Assembly (NCBI RefSeq): GCF_900156535.1
Contig: NZ_FTNV01000001.1
Location: 682,001-746,000 of the forward strand
Origin: Roseovarius nanhaiticus
Lineage (GTDB): Bacteria > Pseudomonadota > Alphaproteobacteria > Rhodobacterales > Rhodobacteraceae
Length of the DNA stretch: 64,000 bases
Reading direction: 5' to 3'
The notes below the pieces were generated by a model that did no database searches, was not told the DNA's origin, and worked only from the letters and a program-made list of their open reading frames with translations. Below, in pieces: positions 1 through 8,999 of this stretch. Position 1 is the first letter of the stretch. Each line of letters opens with the position of its first letter. The position numbers were made by a program, and so were the translations under genes.

Positions 1-612
1 CGTGGGATGCGTGAGCACCACGATATAGGGCAGGCCCGCTTCCTTGAGCATCTGGATCGCGACCGTCGTGCGCGGCATCTGCATGAGGGACAAGATCCCC
101 TCCTGCATGCGGGCGCCGCCCGCGGCGGAGAAGAGGATCAGCGGGCGCTTCAGCTTCACCGCCTGCTCGGCTGCGGCGATGATCGCGTTGCCGACATACA
201 TGCCCATGGACCCGGCCATGAACGAGAAGTCCTGCGCGGCGGCGACGATTGGCGTGCGCCCGATTTCGCCGGTGGCGACCAGCATCGCCTCTTTTTCGCC
301 CGTGGATTTCTGCGCGGCCTTCAGCCGGTCGGGATACCGCTTCTGATCGCGGAAATGTAGCGGGTCGGGTTTGGGTGCAGGCACCGCGACCTCGGTGAAG
401 GTGCCGCCATCGAACAATGCCTCGAACCGTGCGCGCGGCGCGATATTCATGTGGTGGCCGCAATTGGTGCAGACATTCAGGTTCTGGCTCATCTCGCGGT
501 GGAACAGCATCGAGCCGCACTCATCGCATTTGGTCCACAGATTCTCGGGCATCTCGCGGCGCGAGAAGATCGAGTTGATGCGCGGGCGCATGTAATTCGT
601 GATCCAGTTCAT
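1..612 (-). CDS. accD: Acetyl-CoA carboxylase carboxyltransferase subunit beta (partial)
   Basis: Beta subunit of the acetyl-CoA carboxylase carboxyltransferase, which moves the carboxyl group from biotin to acetyl-CoA in the first committed step of fatty acid synthesis. Only the first 204 codons lie in the window; the C-terminus continues off the left edge (the family is usually about 300 residues). The start is the ATG at 612-610, giving MNWITNYMRP. The N-terminal zinc finger is clear: CDEC near residues 29-32 and CTNC near 48-51. The crotonase-like carboxyltransferase core follows. The gene runs leftward, away from the CPBP protease gene, whose end is 59 bp upstream in the same direction. 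Confidence 0.96.
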   Translation of the reverse strand, partial: MNWITNYMRPRINSIFSRREMPENLWTKCDECGSMLFHREMSQNLNVCTNCGHHMNIAPRARFEALFDGGTFTEVAVPAPKPDPLHFRDQKRYPDRLKAAQKSTGEKEAMLVATGEIGRTPIVAAAQDFSFMAGSMGMYVGNAIIAAAEQAVKLKRPLILFSAAGGARMQEGILSLMQMPRTTVAIQMLKEAGLPYIVVLTHPT

Positions 613-671
613 GTGGCCTGCCTGTTTGTCGCGGTTCGCCCTGATTTAAGCCCGGGCGCGCGGAATTGCAA

Positions 672-1559
672 TCAGACGCGCAGGGCCAGCCGCGCTGCCA
701 GATACGAGCAGAGCAGGATGCCCAGATCCATCGGCATCCATTGCAGCATAAGTGCCGTGTCGTCGGGTCCGAACGGGTAGGTGGCCAGTGCCAGCCCGTC
801 GAAATACCCCGTCGGAGCGCTGATGGCGATGGCGGCAAAGTTGTTGCCGAAGTGTAGCGCGATGGCCGGCCCCAATGTGCCGCAACGCGCGGTCAGGTCT
901 GCTGCGGCGATACCAAAAAGCGCCGCCCAGACGACGATGACCCATGCCGCATTTCCCATGATGCCGGGCTGGAAATGCAGCATTCCAAAGAGAAGCGCGG
1001 GCAGCACCAGCCAAACGGCCGGGTGACGCACCCGTGCGGCCAGCTGGCTTTGCAGATAGCCGCGAAAGACCACCTCTTCGGCGCCGGTCTGGATCAAGAG
1101 GCCCAACAGCGTCAACGGCAACAGGGCCAGCCAACGCGACGGATCCAGCCCCGGCGTCAGCGGGATGGGGTCGATCAGTTGCACCAGCGACGCGGCCACA
1201 TAGACGCCCAGCATGTAGAGCAGGACGCGCCCACCTTGGCGCAGTGCCAGGGCAGGGCGGCCGATTACGCTGCGCAGCCCGCGCTTGTGGATGAGTGGCA
1301 GCACGAGGGCCAGCGCCATGATCAACAGTCCGAAGGCGTAGAGATTCACGAGCGCGCCCAGGGGCGTTGTGGCTTGCTCGATTCCGAGCCCGTCTTCGCC
1401 CCAAGCCTCGATCGGTATGAACTGCGTGATCAAAAAGCCGTAGATCAGCGACAGCGCCAGAAAGACGGCCGTAATCAGCACAATACCGACCATGAGCCGC
1501 CAGAGGGCGGCACTGCGGCGCGCGGGTTCGACAAGGGGAGCGTAACCGGGATATCGCAT
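672..1559 (-). CDS. CPBP family intramembrane glutamic endopeptidase
   Basis: Polytopic inner-membrane protein of 295 residues in the CPBP (CAAX protease / Abi) family. The diagnostic motifs are present: EEVVFRG, in which the tandem glutamates are the predicted catalytic residues, followed by the FGMLHF motif that supplies a metal- or catalysis-associated histidine. Hydrophobic segments run throughout, starting at about residue 22. In bacteria the family includes prenyl-protein-type proteases and bacteriocin-immunity proteins; the substrate here is unknown. It lies upstream of accD on the same strand and is divergent from ilvD (130 bp apart). Confidence 0.85.
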   Translation of the reverse strand: MRYPGYAPLVEPARRSAALWRLMVGIVLITAVFLALSLIYGFLITQFIPIEAWGEDGLGIEQATTPLGALVNLYAFGLLIMALALVLPLIHKRGLRSVIGRPALALRQGGRVLLYMLGVYVAASLVQLIDPIPLTPGLDPSRWLALLPLTLLGLLIQTGAEEVVFRGYLQSQLAARVRHPAVWLVLPALLFGMLHFQPGIMGNAAWVIVVWAALFGIAAADLTARCGTLGPAIALHFGNNFAAIAISAPTGYFDGLALATYPFGPDDTALMLQWMPMDLGILLCSYLAARLALRV

Positions 1560-1689
1560 GGCGCGACGCTATCCCCGCCGGTGGCCGTGCGCAATCGCCA
1601 TCCCGCCGCACCCGCGCGCTTGCGCCAAAGGGGCCGCTCGCCTATTCCTCGGGCAGCATTTTTTACAGCACCGGTTTCGCGAGGCCCCC

Positions 1690-3447
1690 ATGACCAAGTT
1701 CGACAAGTCCAAACTGCCCAGCCGCTATGTCACCGAAGGCCCGTCCAAGGCGCCGCACCGGTCCTACATGTATGCGATGGGCCTGAGCGAGGAAGAGATT
1801 CACCAGCCTCTCGTCGGCGTTGCTACCTGCTGGAACGAGGCCGCGCCGTGCAACATCGCGCTCAGCCGTCAGGCGCAAGCGGTGAAGATGGGCGTGAAAG
1901 CCGGAAGCGGCACGCCGCGCGAATTCACCACGATCACCGTCACCGACGGCATCGCGATGGGCCATGAGGGCATGCGCTCGTCGCTGGCCTCGCGCGAGGC
2001 GATTGCCGACACGGTCGAGCTGACAATGCGCGGCCACGCCTATGACGCCATCGTGGGCCTTGCAGGCTGTGACAAGTCGCTGCCGGGCATGATGATGGCG
2101 ATGGTGCGTCTCAACACGCCCTCGGTCTTCATCTATGGCGGCTCGATTCTGCCGGGGCGCGCGCCGCAAGTGGACGAGATCCCCGAGGATTTCCGCACCC
2201 GCGACCTGACCGTCCAGGACATGTTCGAGGCCGTTGGTCGCCACCAGAACGGCACCATGTCCGATGCGGCGCTCGACATGCTCGAGCGCGTAGCCTGCCC
2301 CAGTGCAGGCGCTTGCGGTGGCCAGTTCACTGCCAATACGATGGCCTGCGTTTCCGAGGCGATCGGCCTTGCACTGATGAACAGCTCGGGCATGCCTGCG
2401 CCTTACGAGAGCCGCGATCAATATGGCGAGGCGTCGGGCCGCGCCGTGATGAACCTGATCGAGAAGAACATCCGCGCGCGAGATGTCGTGACGCTGCAAT
2501 CGTTGCAGAATGCGGCGCGCGTCGTGGCCTGCACGGGTGGCTCGACGAATGCGGGCCTGCACCTGCCGGCGATTGCGCATGAGGCGGGCATCGATTTCTT
2601 CCTCGAGGATGTCTGCGACATCTTCCGCGACACGCCCTATTTCGTCGATCTCAAGCCGGGCGGCGCACATGTGGCCAAGGATCTCTATGATGTGGGTGGC
2701 ATTCCCGTGGTGATGAAGGAGCTTCGCAAGGCTGGCCTTATCCACGAGGATTGCATCACCGCGTCGGGCCGCAGCATCGGTGAAGAGCTCGACCTGATCA
2801 GCCGCGAGGCGGATGGCAAGGTGATTTATCCCATCGAGACCCCCATCACCAAGACCGGCGGCGTCGTCGGCCTCAAGGGCAATCTGGCGCCCGAGGGTGC
2901 CATCGTGAAGGTCGCGGGCATACCTGCCGAGGGGCAGGTCTTCACCGGACCCGCCCGAGTGTTCGAGTCCGAAGAGGAAGCGTTCGAGGCCGTGCAGAAG
3001 CGCGGGTATGAGGAAGGCGAAGTAATCGTCATCCGCAACGAAGGCCCCGCTGGCGGGCCGGGCATGCGTGAGATGCTGGCGACCACGGCGGCCCTCTCCG
3101 GTCAGGGCATGGGCAAGAAGGTCGCGCTGATCACCGATGGCCGTTTTTCCGGCGCGACGCGTGGCTTCTGCGTCGGCCATGTCGGCCCCGAGAGCGCCTA
3201 TGGCGGCCCCATCGCCCTGCTGAAAAACGGCGACATGATCACCATCGACGCCGTGGAGGGCGCGCTGACGGTTGATCTGAGCGACGAGGAACTGGCCAAG
3301 CGCAAGGAAGGCTGGGCCGGCCCGCGCGAGACGATGTATGCCTCTGGGGCGATCTGGAAATTCGCGCAGCTTGTCGGACCGACCTACAAGGGCGCGGTCA
3401 CCCATCCCGGCGCCGAGGCCGAGCGTCACATCTACATGGATATCTAA
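1690..3447 (+). CDS. ilvD: Dihydroxy-acid dehydratase
   Basis: Iron-sulfur enzyme that dehydrates 2,3-dihydroxy-isovalerate and 2,3-dihydroxy-3-methylvalerate, the penultimate step of valine and isoleucine synthesis. The 585-residue product has the IlvD/Edd hallmarks: GCDKSLPG with a cluster cysteine at about 127 and [13 protein letters not shown] with a cysteine at about 209. CWNEAAPCN lies near residue 47. The C-terminal GRFSGATRG region is intact. The ATG at 1690 ([10 protein letters not shown]) is preferred over an open frame reaching back to 1558, because family homology begins there. A hypothetical gene follows after 5 bp, so the two are probably co-transcribed. Confidence 0.97.
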   Translation: MTKFDKSKLPSRYVTEGPSKAPHRSYMYAMGLSEEEIHQPLVGVATCWNEAAPCNIALSRQAQAVKMGVKAGSGTPREFTTITVTDGIAMGHEGMRSSLASREAIADTVELTMRGHAYDAIVGLAGCDKSLPGMMMAMVRLNTPSVFIYGGSILPGRAPQVDEIPEDFRTRDLTVQDMFEAVGRHQNGTMSDAALDMLERVACPSAGACGGQFTANTMACVSEAIGLALMNSSGMPAPYESRDQYGEASGRAVMNLIEKNIRARDVVTLQSLQNAARVVACTGGSTNAGLHLPAIAHEAGIDFFLEDVCDIFRDTPYFVDLKPGGAHVAKDLYDVGGIPVVMKELRKAGLIHEDCITASGRSIGEELDLISREADGKVIYPIETPITKTGGVVGLKGNLAPEGAIVKVAGIPAEGQVFTGPARVFESEEEAFEAVQKRGYEEGEVIVIRNEGPAGGPGMREMLATTAALSGQGMGKKVALITDGRFSGATRGFCVGHVGPESAYGGPIALLKNGDMITIDAVEGALTVDLSDEELAKRKEGWAGPRETMYASGAIWKFAQLVGPTYKGAVTHPGAEAERHIYMDI

Positions 3448-3452
3448 GGGCC

Positions 3453-4235
3453 TTGCGCCGGTTATCGGGCGCCCTTCGGATCGTTGAGGCCTCTGCAATG
3501 ATCCTTCCCCTTGCCGCCTGTCTGGGCGGCGAGGGCATGGCGCGCATGATCCCCGAGAGCGAAACGCGCGATGCCCCGCCGCGGCGCATAGCGCTTTTCG
3601 GTGGCGATGTGGTGGCGGCCAGCCCGGCGGGCTATTGCCTCGATCCGGGCAGCGTCCAGACGGGGCGCGGCAGTGCCTTTGTCCTGATGGCCGATTGCGC
3701 CCATCTGGGCCAGCCGCAGATGACCGCCGTGGCCCCCGCTATTGTGACCGTATCGGTCCTCGCGCGGGACGGGCGCGCCCAGCAGCCCAGCGCGCGCCGC
3801 CTGGCCGCCGCGTGGGACGAGGCGGGTGTGACCCGGCAGATCGACGGCGACGGCATATCGCTGATCCAGCTGGCGCGCGGCGGCGAGGATCTGATGCCCG
3901 GCGTCGATCCGGGCCATTGGCGGGCGGCGATGCTGGTCAACGGTCATGTCGTGGCGCTGGCCGCCTATGGCGAGCCAAGCAGTGGTGTCTCGGGCAAGGT
4001 CGGGCATGATCTTCTTGTCGCGGCAAGCGAGGCAATGCGCGAGGCCAGCCCGCAGCGCATGGCCCTACCGCCGCCATCGCCGCGCCCGGTCAGTGCCGTC
4101 ACCCCCGCGCCCGGAAATCCCGGGCAGGCTGTGGCCACGGACCGCGCCGCGCCCGTGAAGGTCGCCCGTCCCGAAAAAAGCCCAGGGCGCGGCCTGAAAT
4201 CCATGCTGTCGGGATTGTTTCGCAATCCGGCTTAA
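3453..4235 (+). CDS. Hypothetical protein with a possible lipobox
   Basis: A 260-residue protein I do not recognise by family. The N-terminal part contains LPLAACLGG, which resembles a lipoprotein lipobox, so the product may be a periplasmic lipoprotein. The start is uncertain: a TTG at 3453 gives an arginine-rich N-terminus ahead of the lipobox, whereas the ATG at 3498 leaves only seven residues before the cysteine, too short for a signal peptide. The C-terminal third is rich in Pro and Ala and ends in a basic segment (GRGLKSMLSGLFRNPA). It follows ilvD by 5 bp. Rhodobacterales-type codon use supports a real gene. Confidence 0.65.
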   Translation: MRRLSGALRIVEASAMILPLAACLGGEGMARMIPESETRDAPPRRIALFGGDVVAASPAGYCLDPGSVQTGRGSAFVLMADCAHLGQPQMTAVAPAIVTVSVLARDGRAQQPSARRLAAAWDEAGVTRQIDGDGISLIQLARGGEDLMPGVDPGHWRAAMLVNGHVVALAAYGEPSSGVSGKVGHDLLVAASEAMREASPQRMALPPPSPRPVSAVTPAPGNPGQAVATDRAAPVKVARPEKSPGRGLKSMLSGLFRNPA

Positions 4236-4298
4236 TCTTATAGAAGGTATGGGTGAGGCAGGATAACGAACCTCACGGGCAGGCAGGGGCGGTGACAA

Positions 4299-5069
4299 AT
4301 GCGGATGCGTAGTGCTTTGGTCGATTGGATCGTGCATCGTCGCGGCCTGCGCCGCTGGGCTCGTGCCGCACGGCGCGCACCCGAAATGCCCTTGGATGAG
4401 TTGAGGCGCGAACGGAGCAAGGCACGCAAGCTCTTGTTCTCACTTCATGAAATGACTGCCGTTGCAGAAAACCGGCTGGCCCTGCCAATGATTGGCTCCA
4501 ACGCGTTCCCCAAACCTCACGGGACGGACTGGGCCTGGCGCCCCGCGCTTTGGAACCTGCCGCTGGCGTATCCCGGCATGTCCGCTGCGCCCACCAAGTC
4601 CAAGCTGGGCGACGAGCTGACATTGTTTCACGATTGCGCACGGTCCGAATTGACTTTGCGGCAGGTGCGCAACACGCGCGAGGCCGATCTGGCGCCTTAT
4701 GGCCTGCGCATGGATGTCTTTGCCTTCGACGGCTCTTTTCTGTCGGTCGTGCTGGATCTGCCGCATGGTGCGGTGGACGGGCTGAAAAAGCGCCACCTTT
4801 TGCGTATGACGACGATCGTCGAGCTGGAAAAACCGCTCGAGATCTTTGCGCGGCTCAACATCAAGCATGGCCCCAACACTGAACAGATCGTGCGCGAATT
4901 GCCGCTGCACGAGGATGAGATCATCGTCGAATTCGACCTGGCCTATTCGGCGCTGAACGAGAAGCGGATCGAGCGGGCCTGGGTCGATCTGATCTTCGAG
5001 AACCCCGAGATGAGCCAGGTGATCTTGCGCGACCTCACCTTCAGCCGCCGCCCGCGGGCGGAATTCTGA
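4299..5069 (+). CDS. Conserved protein, DUF6478-like
   Basis: A 256-residue cytoplasmic protein with no signal peptide or membrane segment. The N-terminus is basic (MRMRSALVDWIVHRRG). The body holds motifs such as GSNAFPKPHGTDWAWRP and a C-terminal DLTFSRRPRAEF. From memory it matches a Rhodobacterales family named DUF6478; no function is known to me. The ATG at 4299 has a second in-frame ATG two codons on, so the exact start is open. It lies 25 bp ahead of another conserved unknown gene and the two probably form a small operon. Confidence 0.7.
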   Translation: MRMRSALVDWIVHRRGLRRWARAARRAPEMPLDELRRERSKARKLLFSLHEMTAVAENRLALPMIGSNAFPKPHGTDWAWRPALWNLPLAYPGMSAAPTKSKLGDELTLFHDCARSELTLRQVRNTREADLAPYGLRMDVFAFDGSFLSVVLDLPHGAVDGLKKRHLLRMTTIVELEKPLEIFARLNIKHGPNTEQIVRELPLHEDEIIVEFDLAYSALNEKRIERAWVDLIFENPEMSQVILRDLTFSRRPRAEF

Positions 5070-5094
5070 TCGGCCAAGCCGGAAAGGAAGCGAT

Positions 5095-5472
5095 ATGAGC
5101 GATCTGAAATTGATCAAGACCCGGCTTTTCGAGGGTGTCTGGGAGGGCCAGCTGACGCATGAGGGCGACGGCAATACCCAGCCCGACATCGAGGTGACGC
5201 ATCTTGAGCGTCCGCTTGCCGGGGTTGAGGTGATCGAGAATGAGGAGGCGGGATATTGGGTGGTGCGCGTGCCCATCCCCGCCGAAGTGATCACCGACGG
5301 GATTCAGACCTTCCTTATCCGTGACAAGCGCGCGGATGTTGTGCTGAACAGCTTTGCGCTGATGTCGGGCGAGGCGCTGGGCTATGATATCCGGACCGAG
5401 ATGACGCTCTTGCGCGAAGAGTTGGACATGCTGAAACGCGCGTTCCGCCGTCACTGCCTGGAGACCAGCTAG
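5095..5472 (+). CDS. Conserved hypothetical protein
   Basis: A 125-residue soluble protein preceded by a strong ribosome-binding site (GGAAAGGAAG) before the ATG at 5095. It is acidic, predicted mixed alpha/beta, and ends in a likely helix (LLREELDMLKRAFRRH). I recognise no domain. It sits 25 bp downstream of the DUF6478-like gene in the same direction and converges on rmuC with only 3 bp between stop codons. Confidence 0.65.
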   Translation: MSDLKLIKTRLFEGVWEGQLTHEGDGNTQPDIEVTHLERPLAGVEVIENEEAGYWVVRVPIPAEVITDGIQTFLIRDKRADVVLNSFALMSGEALGYDIRTEMTLLREELDMLKRAFRRHCLETS

Positions 5473-5475
5473 GAT

Positions 5476-6900
5476 TTATTCATCGTCGGTGAACTCATGT
5501 GCGGTCAGACGGCGCGGCTCCTGCTCGACGCTGGCGGGGCGCTCGATCTTGTCCGACGTGGCGGCGACGACGCCCAGCTCCTCGAATTTGCGGGCCGAGG
5601 GCAGAACGCGCCCCTCCAGCGATCCCAGCGCCTTGTTGTAGTGATCGACCGACTGTCCGAGTGATCGGCCCACGCGTGCCAGATGATCGGCGAAGACGCG
5701 CAGGCGATCGTAGATTTCCTTGGCGGATTTCTGCACCTCCTCGGCATTCTCGGCCATCTTGTCCTGCTGCCAGCCATAGGCAATGGATTTGACCAGCGCC
5801 ATCAGCGTGGCCGGCGTCGCGATCAGCACCTTGCGCTCGAACGCGTATTCGATCAGCTGCGGATCCGCCTCGGCGGCGGCGGACACGAAGGTCTCGCCCG
5901 GGATGAACATCACCACGAAATCCGGCGTGGCGCCCAGCGTGTCGTAATAGGCCTTGGACGACAGGTCATTTACGTGCTTGCGTACCTGCACCGCGTGCTG
6001 CTTGATGAAGACGCTTTGCTGCTCGGGTGTTTCGGCCTCCAGCGCATCCAGATAGGCCGAAAGCGGCGTTTTGGCGTCGATCACGATGCTCTTGCCGCCG
6101 GGGATATGTACGATGGCATCGGGGCGGCGGCGCCCCTCATCGGTGTCAAAGCTCTTCTCCAGATGGAAATCGACGCGTTCGGTCATGCCGGCCATCTCGA
6201 ACACCTGCCGCAGCTGCATTTCACCCCAGCGCCCGCGCGTCTTGGGCGCGCGCAGAGCCTGCACCAGGCGGCGCGTCTCGGTGCCCAGATCGCGCTGCCC
6301 TTCGGCGAGGTTCAGCACTTGCTGCTTGATCGTCCCGTAGGCCTCATTGCGGGCCTTTTCGATCTCGGTCATGCGCGCGTCGAACTTGCCGAGCCGCTCG
6401 TCCAGCGGCTTGACCAGATCGCGGATCGCGGCATGGCGCTGGGTCAGATCGTGGTCGGCGGTTTCTTTGTGCTTCTGGAAGCGCTCGGTGACCATCGACA
6501 GGAACCGTTCGGAATTCTGCGTCAGCGCTCCCGAGGCCAGCGATTGAAAGCGGTCCTCGATCTCTTTGCGCATGGCCTGCATGTCGGCGATGCGCGCGTC
6601 ATGTGTTTCTTGCTGGCTGGCGAGCTTCGTGCGCAGCTCGGCGGCCTTGACCTGCTCCTGATAGACTTCGGTCAAAAGACCCTCGGCGCGTTCTTCCAGC
6701 TCATGTGCGCGGGCGGCGACAGGCTCCAGCCGGGCAATCTCGGCCTGCAGCCGATGCGCATCTGTCTCGATGGCCTTGGCGCGCCGCGCTGCCGCTTGCG
6801 CGACCAACCCCAGAATGACGACCAGAGCGGCGGCGACTGCGGCGATACCCTGCCAGACGGCAATATCCCACGCCGCGATGATCTGCTGCACCTCTTCCAT
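5476..6900 (-). CDS. rmuC: DNA recombination protein RmuC
   Basis: RmuC-family protein of 474 residues, a nuclease-like protein whose loss in E. coli raises inversion at short inverted repeats. An N-terminal membrane helix (about residues 15-35) is followed by a long coiled coil (about 40-200) and then the RmuC core, with RGRWGEMQLRQVFEMAGM, IVIDAKTPLSAYLDALE and FVVMFIPGETFVSAA. The start is the ATG at 6900, with AAAGG about 8 bp upstream; the frame stays open to 6960 but homology begins at MEEVQQ. It follows mutL on the same strand after about 72 bp, so the two DNA-maintenance genes may be transcribed together. Confidence 0.93.
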   Translation of the reverse strand: MEEVQQIIAAWDIAVWQGIAAVAAALVVILGLVAQAAARRAKAIETDAHRLQAEIARLEPVAARAHELEERAEGLLTEVYQEQVKAAELRTKLASQQETHDARIADMQAMRKEIEDRFQSLASGALTQNSERFLSMVTERFQKHKETADHDLTQRHAAIRDLVKPLDERLGKFDARMTEIEKARNEAYGTIKQQVLNLAEGQRDLGTETRRLVQALRAPKTRGRWGEMQLRQVFEMAGMTERVDFHLEKSFDTDEGRRRPDAIVHIPGGKSIVIDAKTPLSAYLDALEAETPEQQSVFIKQHAVQVRKHVNDLSSKAYYDTLGATPDFVVMFIPGETFVSAAAEADPQLIEYAFERKVLIATPATLMALVKSIAYGWQQDKMAENAEEVQKSAKEIYDRLRVFADHLARVGRSLGQSVDHYNKALGSLEGRVLPSARKFEELGVVAATSDKIERPASVEQEPRRLTAHEFTDDE

Positions 6901-6972
6901 GCTCTTACCTTTGTGTTCGGCATTTGTTCCAGAATGGCAGAAACGTCCAGGACGCCGCAAGCTGCGATTGCA

Positions 6973-8826
6973 TCAACTGCGCCCGAAAAGCCGCTCGATA
7001 TCGCTCAGCTTCAGCGCGACGTAAGTGGGGCGCCCGTGATTGCACTGCCCGGACATGGGCGTGGCCTCCATCTCGCGCAGGAGGGCGTTCATCTCATCCG
7101 CCTGCATCCTGCGCCCCGAGCGGATGGAGCCATGGCAGGACATGCGGCTGAGGATCGCGTCGATGCGGGCGCGCAGCGTCTCGCTGCTGCCTTGGTCCGT
7201 CAACTCGTCCAGCACATCGCGGATGAGCGCCGCAGCGTCGACATGGCCCAAAAGGGCAGGCGTCTCTCGCACCGCAATCGCGCCGCCGCCGAAAGGCTCG
7301 ATGCAGAGGCCGAGACTTGCCAGATCCTCGGCCGCGTCCATCAGGACCGCGCAATCGCCTTCGTTCAGTTCGACGATTTCGGGGATCAACAGAGCCTGTG
7401 CGGCGATTCCGTGCCCCTCCTGCTGGCGTTTCAGCCGCTCATAGACAAGGCGTTCATGCGCGGCGTGCTGATCGACGATGACGATGCCATCCTTGGTCTG
7501 GGCGATGATGTAATTCTCATGCACCTGCGCGCGCGCGGCGCCCAGCGGCGTGTCCACCGGCGCGCTTTGCTCTGGTGCCGGCTCGGCGCGGGCGCTGTAA
7601 TCGCCCTGCATCTCGGCAAAGCCGGGCGCTTGCGCGGCATAACTGGCCGTGCGGGCCTGCGCAGAGGGGCGGTCCATCTGGTAAACGCGCGCGCCGGGTT
7701 GCTGGCCGCGCTCCTCGGGGCGAAACGCGCCCAGCGTGCCGGTGGCCACGGTGGAGGACGCGCGATGCCCCGCCTCGGCCAGCGCATGACGCAGGCCCGA
7801 GACGATCAGGCCGCGCACGGTGCCCGGATCCCGAAAGCGCACTTCGGATTTCGCGGGATGCACGTTCACATCCACCAGCGCCCCTTCACACTCGACAAAA
7901 AGCGCGGCGACGGGATGCCGATCCCGGCTGAGCACGTCCATATAGCCCGCGCGCAATGCGCCCAGCAGCATCCGGTCGCGCACCGGGCGGCCATTGACGA
8001 AGAGATACTGGGCAACGGCCGCGCCACGCGAGTAGGTGGGCAGGCCCGCGCAGCCGGTCAGGCGAAACCCTTCGCGCTCGGCGTCGATGCGCATGGAATT
8101 GTCCGCAAATTCGCTGCCGATGATTCGGGCAAGGCGGGCATGCAGCGCATCAAAGAGATCGCCGGTCTCGGCATCGGCGCGAAAGGTCAGCCGCCCATCG
8201 CCGCCGCCCGACACGTCGCGCAAGGTGAAGCTGATGGATGGCTCGGCCATCGCCAGCCGCTTGATCACATCGCCGATTGCCTGCGCTTCGGCCCGGTCGG
8301 TCCGCATGAATTTCAGCCGTGCGGGCGTGGCAAAGAAAAGATCGCGCAGCGTGATGACCGTGCCGCCATTCAGCGCGGCGGGGCGCACGGCGCCCATTTT
8401 GCCGCCCGTGACGCTGATCTCGGCGCCATCCTGCCCTGCCGCGCGCGAGGTGACGGTCAGGCGCCCGACAGCGCCGAGCGAGGCCAGCGCCTCGCCGCGA
8501 AAGCCGAAGCTGTGGATGTTCAGCAGATCGCTGCCGTCAATCTTGGACGTCGCGTGCCGTGCCAGTGCCAGCGGCAGATCATCCGGCGCCATGCCGCAGC
8601 CGTCATCCGTGACGCGGATCAGCGTCTTGCCCCCATCGGCGATCTCGACCGCGATGCGCGTCGCGCCCGCGTCGATGGCGTTCTCAACCAGCTCCTTGAC
8701 CGCGGATGCGGGCCGTTCCACCACTTCGCCAGCGGCGATACGGTTGATCGCGGCCTCGTCCAGCTGGCGGATGATCGGGCCGGTTTGCGCAGGGCCAAGG
8801 CCGATATGGGGTGCGTGATGCGTCAT
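6973..8826 (-). CDS. mutL: DNA mismatch repair endonuclease MutL
   Basis: Mismatch-repair ATPase and endonuclease of 617 residues. The N-terminal GHKL ATPase motifs are intact: [22 protein letters not shown] and [13 protein letters not shown]. The C-terminal domain carries the metal-binding endonuclease motif [12 protein letters not shown] (around residue 450), together with SCHGSIRSG and CNHGRPT. It therefore looks like an incising MutL, as in bacteria lacking MutH. A Pro/Ala-rich linker joins the two domains. It is divergent from the PBP gene, with 173 bp between the starts. Confidence 0.97.
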   Translation of the reverse strand: MTHHAPHIGLGPAQTGPIIRQLDEAAINRIAAGEVVERPASAVKELVENAIDAGATRIAVEIADGGKTLIRVTDDGCGMAPDDLPLALARHATSKIDGSDLLNIHSFGFRGEALASLGAVGRLTVTSRAAGQDGAEISVTGGKMGAVRPAALNGGTVITLRDLFFATPARLKFMRTDRAEAQAIGDVIKRLAMAEPSISFTLRDVSGGGDGRLTFRADAETGDLFDALHARLARIIGSEFADNSMRIDAEREGFRLTGCAGLPTYSRGAAVAQYLFVNGRPVRDRMLLGALRAGYMDVLSRDRHPVAALFVECEGALVDVNVHPAKSEVRFRDPGTVRGLIVSGLRHALAEAGHRASSTVATGTLGAFRPEERGQQPGARVYQMDRPSAQARTASYAAQAPGFAEMQGDYSARAEPAPEQSAPVDTPLGAARAQVHENYIIAQTKDGIVIVDQHAAHERLVYERLKRQQEGHGIAAQALLIPEIVELNEGDCAVLMDAAEDLASLGLCIEPFGGGAIAVRETPALLGHVDAAALIRDVLDELTDQGSSETLRARIDAILSRMSCHGSIRSGRRMQADEMNALLREMEATPMSGQCNHGRPTYVALKLSDIERLFGRS

Positions 8827-8999
8827 GCCACAAGACCTAGCATGGCGTTCCTTGATTCGACCAGCGGCGCCGCGCGGGTGAAAAGCGGTAAAAATCAGCC
8901 GCCGCGGCGCATGATAGCTCTACATCCCGGGCGAACTGGTCTAGTCTGGCGCCAAGCAAAGGGGTAAAAGCTCCGCAATTCTGGCCGAGCAGGGCACGC

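Noticed and set aside
1663-3498. 611-codon open frame antisense to ilvD
   Set aside because: Composition-driven shadow in GC-rich DNA; ilvD on the other strand is beyond doubt and the antisense product resembles no protein.
5683-8967. 1094-codon open frame antisense to rmuC and mutL
   Set aside because: Shadow frame across two well-supported genes; it spans the boundary between them and matches no family.
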